The notes: generated by a model not told the origin, from the letters alone. A stretch of 64,000 nucleotides of DNA from Chrysopilus asiliformis (GCA_964034945.1 OZ035960.1:18420403-18484402); one strand, 5' to 3'. Shown: positions 42,689-54,735, counted from the stretch's first letter. Translations and numbers: made by a program.

Positions 42689-43552
42689 AATTATTACTTT
42701 ATCATTAATTTGTGAGCGATGTTTTTCTGTGTTTTATGCTGAAGAATATCTCATAAAATTTCGTGTTGTAAGTTTTTTTTAAATGTTTTATGTTTTCAAG
42801 ATAAAATTTTCAAAAATTGTTTTTTTTTGTTATTATCCTAAGCGTAAAATTTCAATTAATTGAATTTATTCGTTTTGTGTAAAAATTAGTTATTAGTTAT
42901 AGTGTAAAACATGTGCTTCTTTTCTATTTTTTTCACCCTGCAAAAATAACAATAGAGAAGCTCGACAACCAAATACATATTAAAAGAATTTATAAATTTT
43001 CTCTGTTTCAGGAAAATTAATAAAAATAAAGTAATGTTTTATAAACATTATTCAACCGTAGCCACTCTAGCCAAGCATCATGAACTGTAAATATGAAAAA
43101 TAATTTTTAAAAGTGTGCGTTCGCTTATAATTGTGCTGCTCCTTAACTAAAAGATGGATTTTCGTTAATCTTATAAAAACCTCGCCAAAGGGGTTAATTT
43201 CCTGGGCAAAAATTTTATGAAACAATAAAAAAAATCAATAGAAAATGCAGTTTTAGAAAAAAAACAAATATTGCCAATGATAATAACTAAAATTCAAGCA
43301 CTGAGAAATTATTAATTTTAGAAACAGGAAACGTCGAGAGAAAAAGTGAGCTAAATAAAAATGTTTATACTCATTTAAAAATTATTTTTTTACTCTTTAA
43401 AAAAACTATTTTCCAACGATGTTAACAATTATGTAAATACTGTTTTATAGAATATTTTATAAAGTAATTTTTATTAAATTTTTAAAAAAAATTCTGGGTT
43501 TTGTAATTTTGTTTAATTTAAAAAAAAAAATCAGAGGATTGCAATATTTACT
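42689..43552 (+). other. Possible distal 3' UTR exon of the bru2-like gene
   Basis: The strong acceptor TTTTTTTTCTTTTTCAG ends at 42688, and a second (TTCTCTGTTTCAG) ends near 43020. The following AT-rich stretch lacks transposons, has AATAAA words near 43024, 43219 and 43353, and reads no protein. It could be reached from the donor beside the stop codon. RNA evidence is needed to decide. Confidence 0.3.
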
Positions 43553-43637
43553 AAAATTTTTGGTGAGTGGCACATATCTCTCACTAAGTAACATACATTT
43601 CTAGCGTTTGATACGTGCGATACACCAAAAATGCTGG
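43553..43637. repeat. Foldback repeat, family F copy 2
   Basis: Same wording as the copy at 31638 (ACATACATTTCTAGCG, GATACGTGCGATACACCA) but the arms have lost most of their pairing. Confidence 0.6.
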
Positions 43638-43769
43638 TGGGGTTTGAATCTCTAGTTCGGTTAAATTTTTTATTTTGAAATTACATTATCAAGAGTTATT
43701 TATCATGTCGAATTTATACGATCAACAAAAAAAGCGTTAAAGGGCACCCATTAGCACGTTTAAGGCGAT

Positions 43770-44060
43770 GGCCCAATAGAAGCTTTGCTTGCTTCGCTTG
43801 CTTTACCCGACCCTTACACGCGTCTATAGAGCTGACACAGTCGTTGACACAGACTCGTGTAAATCCACTGACTGCCAGTTCGCTAAATGTATTTTGACGT
43901 TGTCAGTAATTTGACATTTCAAGTCTGTGCTACTGACAGACTTTACAGTCGCGTGTAAAGGCCGGGTAACTCGCTTTGACAGCTGAATTGATGTTTCCTT
44001 ATGGGAGTTGGCCCAATACAAAAGCGCTTAAAGCAATGCAAAGCAAAGCAAGCCAAGCTT
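43770..44060. mobile_element. Inverted repeat interrupted by a family H MITE
   Basis: AAGCTTTGCTTGCTTCGCTT before and GCAAAGCAAAGCAAGCCAAG after the H copy are imperfect reverse complements, so H inserted into an older foldback or TIR element. Borders approximate. Confidence 0.4.
43806..43966. mobile_element. PIF/Harbinger-like MITE, family H copy 2
   Basis: CCCGACCCTTACACGCG to CGCGTGTAAAGGCCGGG, very close to the copy at 28751. Flanked by TTA on the left and TAA on the right. Confidence 0.8.
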
Positions 44061-44200
44061 CGATTTGAACAATTCTCTTATGGTTGTCCAAGCGTCAATA
44101 CAGCATTAGATTGCCAAAATTAAAATGATGATATGTGCTATCGCTGGTGGAAGTGCAGATTCCGTTGACGGTCAACGTGTTAAATTGACCGCAAGCATCC

Positions 44201-44263
44201 GGTGGGAATGCAAATTAATATCCCAATGTTAATTAAATTGATACTTTCGTTTGCATTCCCACC
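44201..44263. repeat. Inverted repeat GGTGGGAATGCAAA
   Basis: GGTGGGAATGCAAA is repeated inverted at the right end (TTTGCATTCCCACC), a 63-bp hairpin-forming unit with an AT-rich loop. Confidence 0.75.
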
Positions 44264-44980
44264 TGACACTTGTGGGATCGCGCCCTAGAATCAATAGGTA
44301 GTTTGTGGCTGGGACAGCCTGTGATTTAGATATGTTGTCCGGGGATCTAAATTTTTGTCCCGGATTCAAAGGTTTCTACCTCCATCGTGTCTTTATTTTT
44401 AACAGAATCGCCTGCGGCGCATTATAATATAAAATTTTTAATAACGTATATTTATCCATAAAAGTTTTGAATGCGTCGCACTTTTTGCAGTGTTTTAAAT
44501 AAAAAAACCACTAAAAGTGACAAAAAATTCACTTTTTTGGAAAAGAGTTGGGACGTAAGATAGTTTTTCCCGCTTGTATTTGTTTCGTACTTTTCAATTA
44601 ATTCCGAGGTATTAAAAATTTTCATTTGCTCACCCCACCTGCCGTACCAGTCGTACCGGATTCGAACAAAACAAATATAGGTGAGCAGAATTTGTTGTGT
44701 TGCAAAAAATGTGAAATTTGGTGGCTTTCAAAACCTAAAACTCTAAAACCTGTCGGCCGATTGAGCTAAAATTTTGAAGCACTTCTTTGGAGCGATGGTA
44801 CTAAATTGCATGGAAAGAATTTGGCACAAAATGTTTTAAGAAAAAACAAACGTTTATTTGTTATACATCCATTATATTTTTTGTACAGTCAAACCGATCT
44901 AAGCCGGACCATGGATAAGCCATGAAGTTACCTAGACCAAACATTCTTCAAAATCACGTACTTCTGGTTCTTTTTATCAT

Positions 44981-45468
44981 CATACTAATATGTATGTATA
45001 TAAAAATCAGTTGGTGTCTGTCTGTCTGTTCCTCTTTCACGCAGAAACAGCTGAACCGATTGACTTGAAATCTGGCATGAGTGTCTGTGCTAGTTCTGGT
45101 TCCAACATAGACATACGGGAAAGTAGCGCGAGGTTTGGAGGGGGTGTAAGGGGAGGGGGTAAAGTGATTTCGAAACTTAGTTTTTGCGCTATGTTACTCT
45201 TTCGCGGGGAAACTACTGAACGGATTGGCCTGAACTTTGGCATACATGTTCGTCGGGGATCCAGCCCTAACATAGACCCATTAAAAAGTAGCCCGAGAGG
45301 TGGGGGAGTAGGGTGAGTAAGGGGAGTAAGGGGAGTAAGGGGAGTAAGGGGATTAAGGGGAGTAAGGGTAGTAAGGGGAGTAAGGGGAGGATAGATGAAA
45401 CGCGCGGGCGGAGGCCGCGTATTATGTTGAAGGGTGAACGCGAAGCGGTTCGGGGCGCGGCCCCTAGT
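44981..45468 (+). mobile_element. Helitron-like element, family B copy 2
   Basis: ATCAGTTGGTGTCTGTCTG, core GAACCGATTGACTTGAAATC, and a 3' end CGGGGCGCGGCCCCTAGT with hairpin plus CTAGT. An internal G-rich 10-bp tandem repeat is at 45302-45394. Confidence 0.75.
45302..45394. repeat. 10-bp minisatellite (GGGGAGTAAG)
   Basis: About nine G-rich tandem units inside the Helitron-like element. The single-unit counterpart is visible in the related element at 60287. G runs on one strand could form quadruplex structures. Confidence 0.85.
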
Positions 45469-45531
45469 AATGAATAAAATTTGATAAAATTCCTGATCTC
45501 GTGAGATTCCCGCTTGTCAGGTTTCACTGTA

Positions 45532-47390
45532 TAACACTTTGTGCAGTAGCCATTATTTTTTTTTTCAACTGTGCCATCGATATTAGTCTCATTTTTGGGT
45601 AATTTCGTATCGTTGATTTCGAATATGACATCGGTTTGATAATTTATATATAAATTTATGTAATTAAATAGGAAAAAACCATGCAATTTAATAGTAATTA
45701 ATTATTTCTCGTATGCCAACGAATTTTCATCAAACCGAGGAATCAATTTAGATTGTTGTGCCACATCACCTGCTTGTTATCATAAAAAACAAGAAAATGA
45801 AAACATTTTTTCGGTCCCGAAACATGTTTTATATAACAACAACTAATTATCCAAACACTCAATTTATTGCAATAACAAAAAACCGATAAATGGAAAACCA
45901 ACTTGATGTCAATATAAAATAATCCGTTCATGATTTGAGGACATTAGAAAAGGAACCCCAAATACATTGATCGTAATAATCGTAATAATATTGAATGTAA
46001 ATATATACCAGCCTATTTATTTACTTATTTATTTTATTTCCATATAAATCTGAATTTAATTAATAATGTTCTCGAAAACCTAACCTAGAAAATCACAACA
46101 ATCTATCTAGGCCATTTCATTCAACATCAAAAGTTTACTTTGAAGAGTCAATAAATCGCATCAAATATTTCCCTTTATATTTTTGTCATACGATAATAAC
46201 GAGCGAAATGGATGACAAATGTTGTTTTCATTTGTGCTTAGTACTTTATCATATTTTTGAGGTCTTTGTCACATACTTTATCGTGAACAACAATAGCAAC
46301 ATAAGAAATGGAATCAAGGAAATCTTGGCCGGATATAAAACCATGTTAAATTGCAAGACGAGTCACCATGTTGCGTGCCATTCGACTATTCCGAGTAAAT
46401 CATTTTTCTATTTCCTAACATTTTATTTTTCGGTATTCTCCCTGAAACGGAAAGGGAAAAGTCGAAGTAACTTCTTTAAGTGAAGTACACGAAGATGGAC
46501 TTGAAATGGATTCCATTTCTATTTCTTCGGTTGCTTTTTTTTCCTTTTAACCATTGTGTGATAAAGCAAATTGAAGGTTTTTCTTATTAATCCACTTCGA
46601 TGTTTCATATTTATTTTGTTCTTGAGAATTTATGTCTTCTTAAGGAGGCTTTCAAAAACAACTTCCACAATTTTTGATCCAATAATTCGTGGTACCGATT
46701 TAACAAAATTTCGAACGGAATTGATTTTACGAAAAAAAAAAAAAAAAACTAATCTCGATAAATTACCGCATTTAATAAAACCTTAAAAGTGAAAGAATTT
46801 ATAGAAAAAAAAACTCACAAAAAAAAAAGAATGTTAAATTTATTTTAATTTCTGTCGTCTTGCTGCCGTTATTTTAATCGGAGTGGCTTTACGAAAATGA
46901 AAATTTACGGTGTAATATAGGGGGAACGCTGTACAACTATTCTCGTATAATACTGCGATAAATTACCATTAAAAACGGGAAAAATGATGGTAAATTGAGC
47001 AGATCAATTCAGTTAAAAATGGCCATTTTGCCATTAATGTCATGTAATCCAATTTAGTGGGAAATAATTTGACATAATTTGCTATCGATTTGATATTACA
47101 TAATATTCCATCGATTATTTCTCGCGTAGAATTTCTGACGATTTAAGCAAAAGTATGATTTAAACAGGGTTTCACCATGAAAGTAAATAGAATCTTTGAA
47201 ATTCGTACTTTATTGTTCAATGTTCCCCATGAATTTCGCAATTTATGTAATGAAATTGCCTGAACCTTAAACGCTTTTTGATTTCCCTGAAAAAGGGGTA
47301 TTTGCGTTATCCTAGACCAGCAACGAATTTCTTCAAAAAGTAAACCTAGCTTTAAAACTTTTGCATTCTTAAGTTCTTAAACTAGTACCA
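45532..47390. other. No gene recognised
   Basis: AT-rich; only chance ORFs and poly-A tracts near 46730. No repeat family assigned. Confidence 0.4.
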
Positions 47391-47393
47391 GGA

Positions 47394-47893
47394 AGACCGA
47401 GCCATGCTCGGCGACCACAAAATCCTACTTTTCTGATTTTTGGGGAAAAACTAAGTACACATTATCTTTACAGAGCTTTTCCAGAGTTTTTAAATTCCCG
47501 ACCTAGAAAGCTAGAACTAAAACTAACGCGCGATAACAAAATTTCGGTTGAGTGGTTATTGAGTAATCGCTGTCACCGATTTTTGAAACGTTGTTTTGAG
47601 ACACCAGGTGAGGGTTATCGAGGGGAGGGAAAAGTCAGGTTTGTAGTGGAAAAATAGAAAGCCCTTAGCCCCCTTAGTAATACTGTAAAGTTTCATTAAG
47701 ATCGGACCATCCAATTCGAAGATAACAGGCGAGGAGTATCGAGGGGAATTTTTTCAGGGGTGAGACCTATCTAGATAGATTTATTGTCCCCGAAAATCCC
47801 TAACCACCAAGTTTCGTGAAAATCGTTAGGCGGGTTTTCGAGATCATTTGTGCAGACAGGCAGACAGACATTCCTCGTATTATATTATAGGAT
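47394..47893 (-). mobile_element. Helitron-like element, family C copy 2
   Basis: Nearly identical to 26041-26557 apart from short indels; the hairpin CCGAGCATGGCTCGG and the TCCTATAATATAATACGA start are intact. Confidence 0.65.
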
Positions 47894-48232
47894 AGACTGG
47901 GTGGGGTAACCGCAGTCAAGCTTTAAAGAAAATTTAGAAAGTTGAATTTATGTAGTGCTATTTTTGAGTAGGGTTTCAAGAAAACCAAACTGCAAAAAAA
48001 ATATATCTGCTGATATTAAGTGCGGAATGGCTGAAATGGAACACCAACGAAACAAATAATTGAACATAGAAAAACGACTTGATTTGGACGAAAACCAAGC
48101 AAAACAATTAAGGAATATGCGCCGCATGCAAAATTTTTTTTAACAGAATGCAACGCAATGATTTAAATCAAGAGTTGCACAGTCCCAAACGAAAATTAGC
48201 TTAATTGTTTGCGGTGTTTAATTTGCATAAAT

Positions 48233-48480
48233 GAGGCGATGAGAGCAAAAGTGGACCAAGCCACATAATTGAGTTTTTGAAGCTTTTCCACTTTTGTACT
48301 ATTATTGACTGTAAATTTTTGGAAAAAAAAACATTCTGTGGACTTTATTACTCAATGTTGAAATGTTCTTTTGTGCATCCAAACAATTTTATCTAAAAAC
48401 TCACTCGCAATAGTGATTCAAACACAGAAAAACTCACGATTTCGACATGTGGGTTAGTCCACTCTTGCTCTGATAGCCTC
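48233..48480. mobile_element. TIR MITE, family L copy 2
   Basis: Interior almost identical to 7637-7883. The arms (GAGGCGATGAGAGCAAAAG and CTTGCTCTGATAGCCTC) differ from copy 1 but still largely pair with each other. AAAT flanks both sides (48229-48232, 48481-48484). Confidence 0.75.
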
Positions 48481-48484
48481 AAAT

Positions 48485-50006
48485 AATCGCAACGGAAATT
48501 TTAAACATTCCAATAAAGCCAAAAACGCCGCATTCGAAATCTTTTGAAATCATTTGTATCGTAAAATAAATGTGCGTAGGATAAATTTGCCGCAGGAGAA
48601 AAAAAATGTTATTTACTCCAAGTTTTTTAGCGTTTTTCTAACGCTTAATAAATTTTAACACTAAATTGAAAAAAAGCGGGATAAAATATTAGTTTCCGGG
48701 TCGCCGGAACAACATGCCTAAATTCGGATCTGCCCTACCATTCCGGGACATGTTGTTACTCTTCTTTTAAGCAACATCGGACATGAAGGAGTTAATGGAA
48801 AATGTGACCATTTATTATAATTTTCCTAATTTTTCCAAAAAAAAAAATGTTTTTTAGTTCTAATTTTTCGTTTTTTAGTTCTAACTCAACATTTCACTCA
48901 GCTTTAGAAGATATTTGTTAAGAAAAAATAACTCTGAAAAAACAACTTGTTTACTATTATTAATTATATCGTCGCCTGAGAATTTAAGTGTCGTATGTAG
49001 TTTTTTTCGAGTTTTGAATTGGGATCAGTTTCTGAGTTTTTCAAAGCTGCTTTTAAATTTGGTGCAATTCATTTTTAATTTTCTTAAAGACAAATATTAA
49101 TCCTGTATTCGATTTAAATTTGAAAAAAATCGGTCCGCTGGAAAAAGAGTTATGATAGTTTAAACTCAATTCACTCAAAACCAACGAAAATTACATACGA
49201 CATTTAAATTCTCAGCCGACGATATGTTAAATTATTCTTATTTATTGGAAGATACTTATTTTGTTCTTCTGAACAATTAAATTTTGAAAATAATTGATAT
49301 TAATTTCAACCTACCTTAAAGTTTGCTCATGAAAATCTCGACTAATTGGCGAATATTTGAAAACTAAAATGAAAAAAAAAATTGATTTGCGTTTTTAAAG
49401 GTGTGTGCGTCAGATGATCAAGTTTTTACAATTTAGCTAGCAATAGTTTTCTTTCGTTAAAAGATATATTTTAGGAATGGGCAAACAAATTGTGATTTGT
49501 ATATTTGTCCATAGATAACTTTATGTAAATAGATTTAACAACAATTAAATAATAATAATAATAATAATAAGAAAACTTGTAACATAGATAAAATTTTCAA
49601 AAATCATAATTTGAAGGCATTTTAGCTAAAGTAAAGAACAATTTATAAAAAAATGATTTTATTTGCGTTGATTTTGCTTTTTTGTATGTTTATCTATTTG
49701 TCTTCATCTTAAGAAAAAAAGGCTGTGTGTACAAAATGTATTAAGTAGATTATATATTGATATACAAAACAAATCAAAAATGTTCACAAAATAAAGAATG
49801 AATTTTTAATAAGCTGTGTTGTTATTTTTACATTTTTTTTTTGAAATCATTTTCCTTAACAAGTCAAACAAAAGGATATCTTATAAGAAAAAATACCGCG
49901 CTTTTTCAGGAAGAATATTTCAGGAAGAATATTTCAGGAGAAATATTTCAGGCAGAATATTTCAGGAAGAGATTTCTCAGAATTTCAAAATATATTTATA
50001 TATATA
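48485..50006. other. No protein gene; possible distal 3' UTR end
   Basis: AT-rich; an AAT repeat at 49549-49569 and a near-palindromic pair of GTCGTATGTAG/ACATACGACA phrases at 48990 and 49195. A tandem AGGAAGAATATTTC repeat lies at 49908-49970. Confidence 0.4.
49790..49795 (+). terminator. Possible distal polyadenylation signal
   Basis: CAAAATAAAGAATG is followed by a T/GT-rich stretch (GTTGTTATTTTTAC). The 500 bp before it are transposon-free and include a Pumilio-type word TGTAAATA at 49524-49531. This looks like the end of a long 3' UTR, but its link to the gene is only positional. Confidence 0.25.
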
Positions 50007-50563
50007 TCGGGTCTTTCAATAAGGACATAACAATTTTGTGTTTTAATAAAAACGCACCCTAAAACTTTTTATGATCTGGCAATGCAAAACCGTCAGTCAA
50101 GGTTTACATTTTTATCATGGTGAAGTTCACGAACGAGCAACGTTTGGAAATTATTAAAACTTACTACCGAAATTCTGAGTCGGTGGTCACAATCGTGTAA
50201 TCTCGAGAAATGGTCCGGTCGAATGGCCACCTCGCTCATGCGATTTAACGCCGTTGGATTTCTTTTTATGGGGTTATGTTAAGTCGTTGGTTTATGCCAA
50301 CAAGCCAACAACGTTAGAGGAGCTCAGGAACAATATCGAACGCGAAATTGCCAACGTTCCGGCCGATATGTGTGGAAGAGTGGTGGAAAATTGGCTCGAA
50401 AGAATTAATCAGCAAACGTGCTCGCGGTGGCCATATGAACGACATCGAATTTCATACTTAAATGTAACATGTCCACTACACCTAGAATAAATTTCAGCCC
50501 GATATCTCAATTATTCTGTGTTCTATTTAAATACAAAATTGTTATGTCCTTGTTGAAAGACAT
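50007..50563 (+). mobile_element. Internally deleted mariner-family element
   Basis: Inverted ends of over 30 bp: GTCTTTCAATAAGGACATAA on the left, its near reverse complement on the right, inserted in a TATATA run. It keeps only the start and end of a transposase gene. Shares its first bases with the mariner at 17404 but is a different lineage. Confidence 0.85.
50118..50489 (+). pseudogene. Mariner transposase remnant with central deletion
   Basis: ATG at 50118 gives MVKFTNEQRLEIIKTYYRNS, the start of the DNA-binding domain, ending in a stop after VVTIV. The sequence then jumps to WPPRSCDLTPLDFFLWGYVK, which carries the third catalytic Asp region, and on to the C-terminus near 50489. The first two catalytic Asp motifs are deleted, so it is non-functional and could only be moved by a related full-length copy. 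Confidence 0.85.
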
Positions 50564-50829
50564 ATATATATATATATAGATATATATATATATATATTTG
50601 TCAAATATGTGTGTGTTTGATGAAATTGAAGTTTGAATGGTTTCAATCTTATGGCAGACACAATATGTAAGCTCTGAATTAACTTCCTTTGTTAATTATA
50701 GAAACCTCAGAAAAGCTAGAATTGTCAGGGGCCAAATACACGGCAATATCAAAGGGCAGACAAAATGTTTAATTAAAAAAATCTATCTATGTTAAAAAGA
50801 GGGAAAGAGTAGTCTGTTTACATTTTCAT

Positions 50830-51030
50830 GTCTGGAACTGTTATGTAGAATCATATTCTAAACACATTTTGCTTAATAAATATTTCCATATGACTCGCCG
50901 TTTTTGAGAAAAATCCAAAAACCTCTTTTTATTTGTATGAGGGAAGGAAGACGGGAATTTCCTATCTCAATCTTCATCCCTTTTGGTGTGCTGGTGTTCT
51001 AGGGTGGACGAACGGACAGGCAGAAATCAA
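50830..51030 (-). mobile_element. Divergent tail of family A element
   Basis: GTAGAATCATATTCTAAACA, ACTCGCCGTTTTTGAGAAAA and TTATTTGTATGAGGG follow the family A tail order on the minus strand. No head or tract remains. Confidence 0.45.
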
Positions 51031-51162
51031 AATAGTTTTTCATCTCAAACACTGGTTTAGTTTACCCTTTTAAAAATTTGCTATTTCAGTATTTTCATAA
51101 AATTTTCTATTTTTATATGAAAATGGTAAAAATTATGTACAACGCATACTTTAAAGACTAAA

Positions 51163-52028
51163 GGTGCCGCTCCACATGAGAGTAAATGCCGGCGAGAACC
51201 TCTCGATAGCAGCATAGTTTAGAGATATATAGTTAGGAAACGCGTAAGAATTTTTTTTCTGAAGAAGAGTACATTATCGTCTGTTTCATTTGCTTTGTAA
51301 AGACACTAATTGCTTTTGTGTGAGAAATGCGAAACTCTCGGGATATTTCGTATTGTCGGCAGAACATTCCGTAAAATGTTCCTTGCAAGGCATTTTTTCT
51401 GTTTAAGCAACGTAACAAGTGAGATAAAAGTATTTTTTTTTTCTAAAAAATCCTATCGCCATTAACAGTTGAAGAAATTGTAAAAGGCCGCTGTCGGCCC
51501 TTGTGTACCTATGTGTTGGTCCAATATTTTGGTTTGTTCTGTGCAAGTATTACAAAATGATTTTTTTCAACAAGTCCATTTGAGCTAAATGATAAAAAGA
51601 GAGAAATGATGCTGTCGACTACGGAATGATGCTGTCGACTACTTCTTTCTACAGGCGGCAAACGGAAACCCACGTTTGTGTCTTATCTATAGTAAGTCTC
51701 TAATCTATGATAGCAGCTACTCGCAAATGGACACGTCTATGAGAGTCGCTCGCAAAAACTCTCGAGCTAGTTTTTGCGAGCTGTCAAAAGTGATTCTACT
51801 CTCTAGTCGATACGCACCCACTGAACTCTCGGGGAGTTGCTCGCCAGATAGGAACGGCGTTTGAATTTCGCTATTAGCTCTCGAGTACTCGCCAAAGCAA
51901 GATGTCCAGCAAATCAAGATATTGGTCTTGAAAAGAGAAAAATCGCCGAAATTAACTCTCAAATGGACAACCTCCCGCGAGTAACTCTCGAGAGTTTTTG
52001 AGAGTTACTCTCATGTGGAGCGGCACCT
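51163..52028. mobile_element. PIF/Harbinger-like MITE, family G copy 2 (inverted)
   Basis: TIR AGGTGCCGCTCCACATGAGA and its reverse complement, flanked by TAA on both sides (51160-51162, 52029-52031). Interrupted at 51214 by another element. Compared with copy 1 it lacks the family H insertion. Confidence 0.8.
51214..51708. mobile_element. TIR element inserted in family G copy 2
   Basis: GATAGCAGC occurs on both sides (51205-51213, 51709-51717) and only once in the other G copy, so it is a 9-bp target duplication. The ends ATAGTTTAGAGATATATAG and CTATAGTAAGTCTCTAATCTAT-type sequence are imperfect inverted repeats. An internal 20-bp tandem duplication (GGAATGATGCTGTCGACTAC) is at 51605-51642. 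An 8-10 bp duplication suits MULE or hAT-like families; no transposase is recognised. Confidence 0.7.
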
Positions 52029-52031
52029 TAA

Positions 52032-53780
52032 GTTATCAACTTTTTCACACCCACTTTAGTGAAGCTAAAATATTCTCTATGCAAATTCAAGTAACCAGAG
52101 GTGCAAATCAAAAGTTTTTTGACTTCGTTTTTGGTTCAAGGGTGAATCGGATATTTGGTTTCTTAAATTTAAAAATTCGGTTTTGGTTTGGGTTTCGATT
52201 TCTAAAATTTCAAAAATTTGGTTCTGGTTTTGATTTCTAAAATTACAGAAATATGGTTCTGGCTTTGGTTTTGGTTCTCCAAAAATTTCAATAGTTCAGC
52301 AGTTTTGGTTCATTTTCAGTAGTTCTTCGAATTCTGATCATATTAAATACTTGTATATTTCTTGAAATATTTGACAAAAAACCAGTTTGCGTCCTTATCA
52401 AATACAGGGACTTTTGACTAGTCAGTGGATCAAAAATAAGTTCCATGATGCAAACGCAGTTTATATGAAAATCGACTTAACTCGACTGAAGCGATTTTTA
52501 CATATGGCCACAGATATTTATATAAAGTCATCTCGATTCCAGCAATCTTTTATGTTGATTGACATTTTGGAAAACGGGAATTTATTTCAGTGAAAAAAGG
52601 CTGAAGTTGGAAATTTGATCAAATGCTGTTTTGGAGTTGATTGAAATTTCAATAAAAATAAACATAAAAAAGAACAGCGTATTACAAATAGTGCCAGAAT
52701 ATACACATAAAAAATCAAATAACAATTTTAATAAAGGGTTTTGCCATTTACCCTTTCCTTTTTGAACGGAAGCGGTATTGTCTTTTATGTGACATATTTG
52801 TATTGTCTAAAACTGTCTGTTCTATGTTATGTTATTCAGCCTTTCATTCCCCGGCGTCCCAACATCGTCTATATAGATATTGTCACAGACAATACATACA
52901 AATATCAGCACATATAAATTGAAATGAATATACATTCACTGAACCAAAAGACAAAGCCCTGCACAAACATATCCTGAAGGGATGAAAATAGAAATTGTTT
53001 CCCTTAAATTCACTACATCGGTAGGTATAGGAAATACAATGCCATTGAGTGATAAAGGTGTTTCACGATTTCTTCATTTTTTTTCCTCCACTTCTATCAC
53101 AATTTTTTTTTATTGTTTTTTATTTTTTTTCATTTGGCGTATTTTATATAAGGTAGATACAAAAGTATACAAATGTTACACTCGTATGTGTCACTTTTCA
53201 CACCATGGTCTGATGCATCCTTCTATTATTGTGATATTGTGACATACAATTTAAACAGAATAACAACAACAATTCATACGACAATCAGAAATGAAATAAA
53301 GTCACGCAGGAGTTAAAAGATGGAATTCTTTTGAATTATCCAAGCAAAACGATACAATTTACATCTTGTTTATTGATTTTTGTCTCATGTTAAAAGTGGT
53401 TTTTCGCCAAGTCCCCCCTTGCTTGAAATTTTGACACGGTTTTCTTAGAAAAAAACTTTCTGCTAGGTTGTTTTTAGCTGAGAGAATTTTTAGAAACAAG
53501 TCTAACAATAATTCCGCTTTAAATTTGATTCTATATTAAGTTTAAATGTCGAACCAATTGATATAATGAAGCTTTCTTTAAAGTAAACAGAATCAATTCA
53601 TTGGTGGTGGGTAGAGAAATATTGGCGAATACAAAATATATCACATAGTGACGTACAAAGACTTCTGAAAAAATAATGAAAACTATAATGAAAACCAATA
53701 ACTGATTTTTTTTAAAAACGTTTTTATTAAAATGTTCTAAAAAGATAAAGAAAGATTTAATTTTCTGGGCACTGTATATC
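52032..53780. other. No gene recognised
   Basis: Contains a purine/pyrimidine-biased stretch with repeated TTTGGTTCTGG-like words at 52130-52320. Otherwise unassigned. Confidence 0.4.
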
Positions 53781-53824
53781 AGAAATAAAACCGAGATAAG
53801 TATTTATTTTATATTATACTAGCA

Positions 53825-54300
53825 GACCCTACATTGCCAGCTTAAAGTTTTTTGTATAAATTTTAGAAGGCCAAAAAACCATAAATAACTTAAAAACTTT
53901 TGGTAAAAAATGTTATCCTTACAGGACCTTCCGTTTCGAATTTTGAAATCCCAACATCAGAATCGTGATCCCGTAATGCCGATATTTCCCGGAAAAAACG
54001 TTAAAAGGGATATTTGCGTTATCCTTTCAGGACCTTCTGTTTTGAATTTTCAAAATCTAACACCGGATTCGTGATCAGCGACCCTTAAAACCCCCTAATG
54101 CCAATTTTTCCGGGGAAGAATGGGAAAAAGGATATTTTCGTTATCCTTACAGGATCTTCTGTTTTGAATTTTGAAAATCTAATATAGCTAAAAACCTGCT
54201 CCTGGCAACGCAGATCATTTTGCAAAAAACCGCGTAAAAATTGGTCCAGTAGTTTTTGAGTTTTGTAATCTCAAACAGAAAGACAGACAAACAAACATCC
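53825..54300 (-). mobile_element. Helitron-like element, family D copy 2
   Basis: On the minus strand it starts with a GTTTGTTTGTCTGTC tract, has the core CTACTGGACCAATTTTTA, several units of ACAGAAGGTCCTG-type repeats, and ends GCAATGTAGGGTCTGCTAGT, a CTAGT 3' end. Confidence 0.6.
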
Positions 54301-54365
54301 ATTTTATGCTTTTACCTCGCTTTTATTTCTGACACAAAGCGCTCAAAAATATTATTTTTTTAGTA

Positions 54366-54708
54366 CACGGTAAAAAATCTTGGTTTAAATTCTAATCAAA
54401 ATTGGATTACACTGGACCTATATGCAATCCAAAGCAAGATATTAATCCAATAGAATGAATTAGAAATTTTTTAAAATGTTTGTTTTGTTTCAATTTGGTA
54501 TGAAATTCTACAATTTTGATGAAACTCTAGACGTTAATATCAAAAGAAGTTAAGTTCAATATATAATAAAAAATGATTGAAATTTGAAGGCAAAAAAGAT
54601 TAAAATATTTTTAATAATTCACATATGTTAAATTCTAATCCAAAATTGTATTAATATTTCGTCAATATAATTTTTGGATTGAAAAATACTCCAGGATTTT
54701 TTACCGTG
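54366..54708. mobile_element. TA-flanked MITE with CACGGTAAAAAATC ends
   Basis: CACGGTAAAAAATC begins and GATTTTTTACCGTG ends the element, TA on both sides (54364-54365, 54709-54710). The paralogous family Q sequence near 24528 has a single TA at the same point, an uninterrupted site. 343 bp, AT-rich, non-coding. Confidence 0.85.
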
Positions 54709-54735
54709 TACATTTAAAAAATGCTTGTTTTCTCT

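Larger units (their letters stand above)
44886..45529. mobile_element. Pogo-like MITE, interrupted by a Helitron-like element
   Basis: The left end CAGTCAAACCGATCTAAGCC and right end GGTTTCACTG are inverted over about ten bases and flanked by TA on both sides (44884-44885, 45530-45531). Family B copy 2 occupies most of the interior. Confidence 0.45.

Noticed and set aside
45267..45686. Minus-strand ORF with a Leu-Pro-rich repeat
   Set aside because: Translation of the GGGGAGTAAG minisatellite inside a Helitron-like element.
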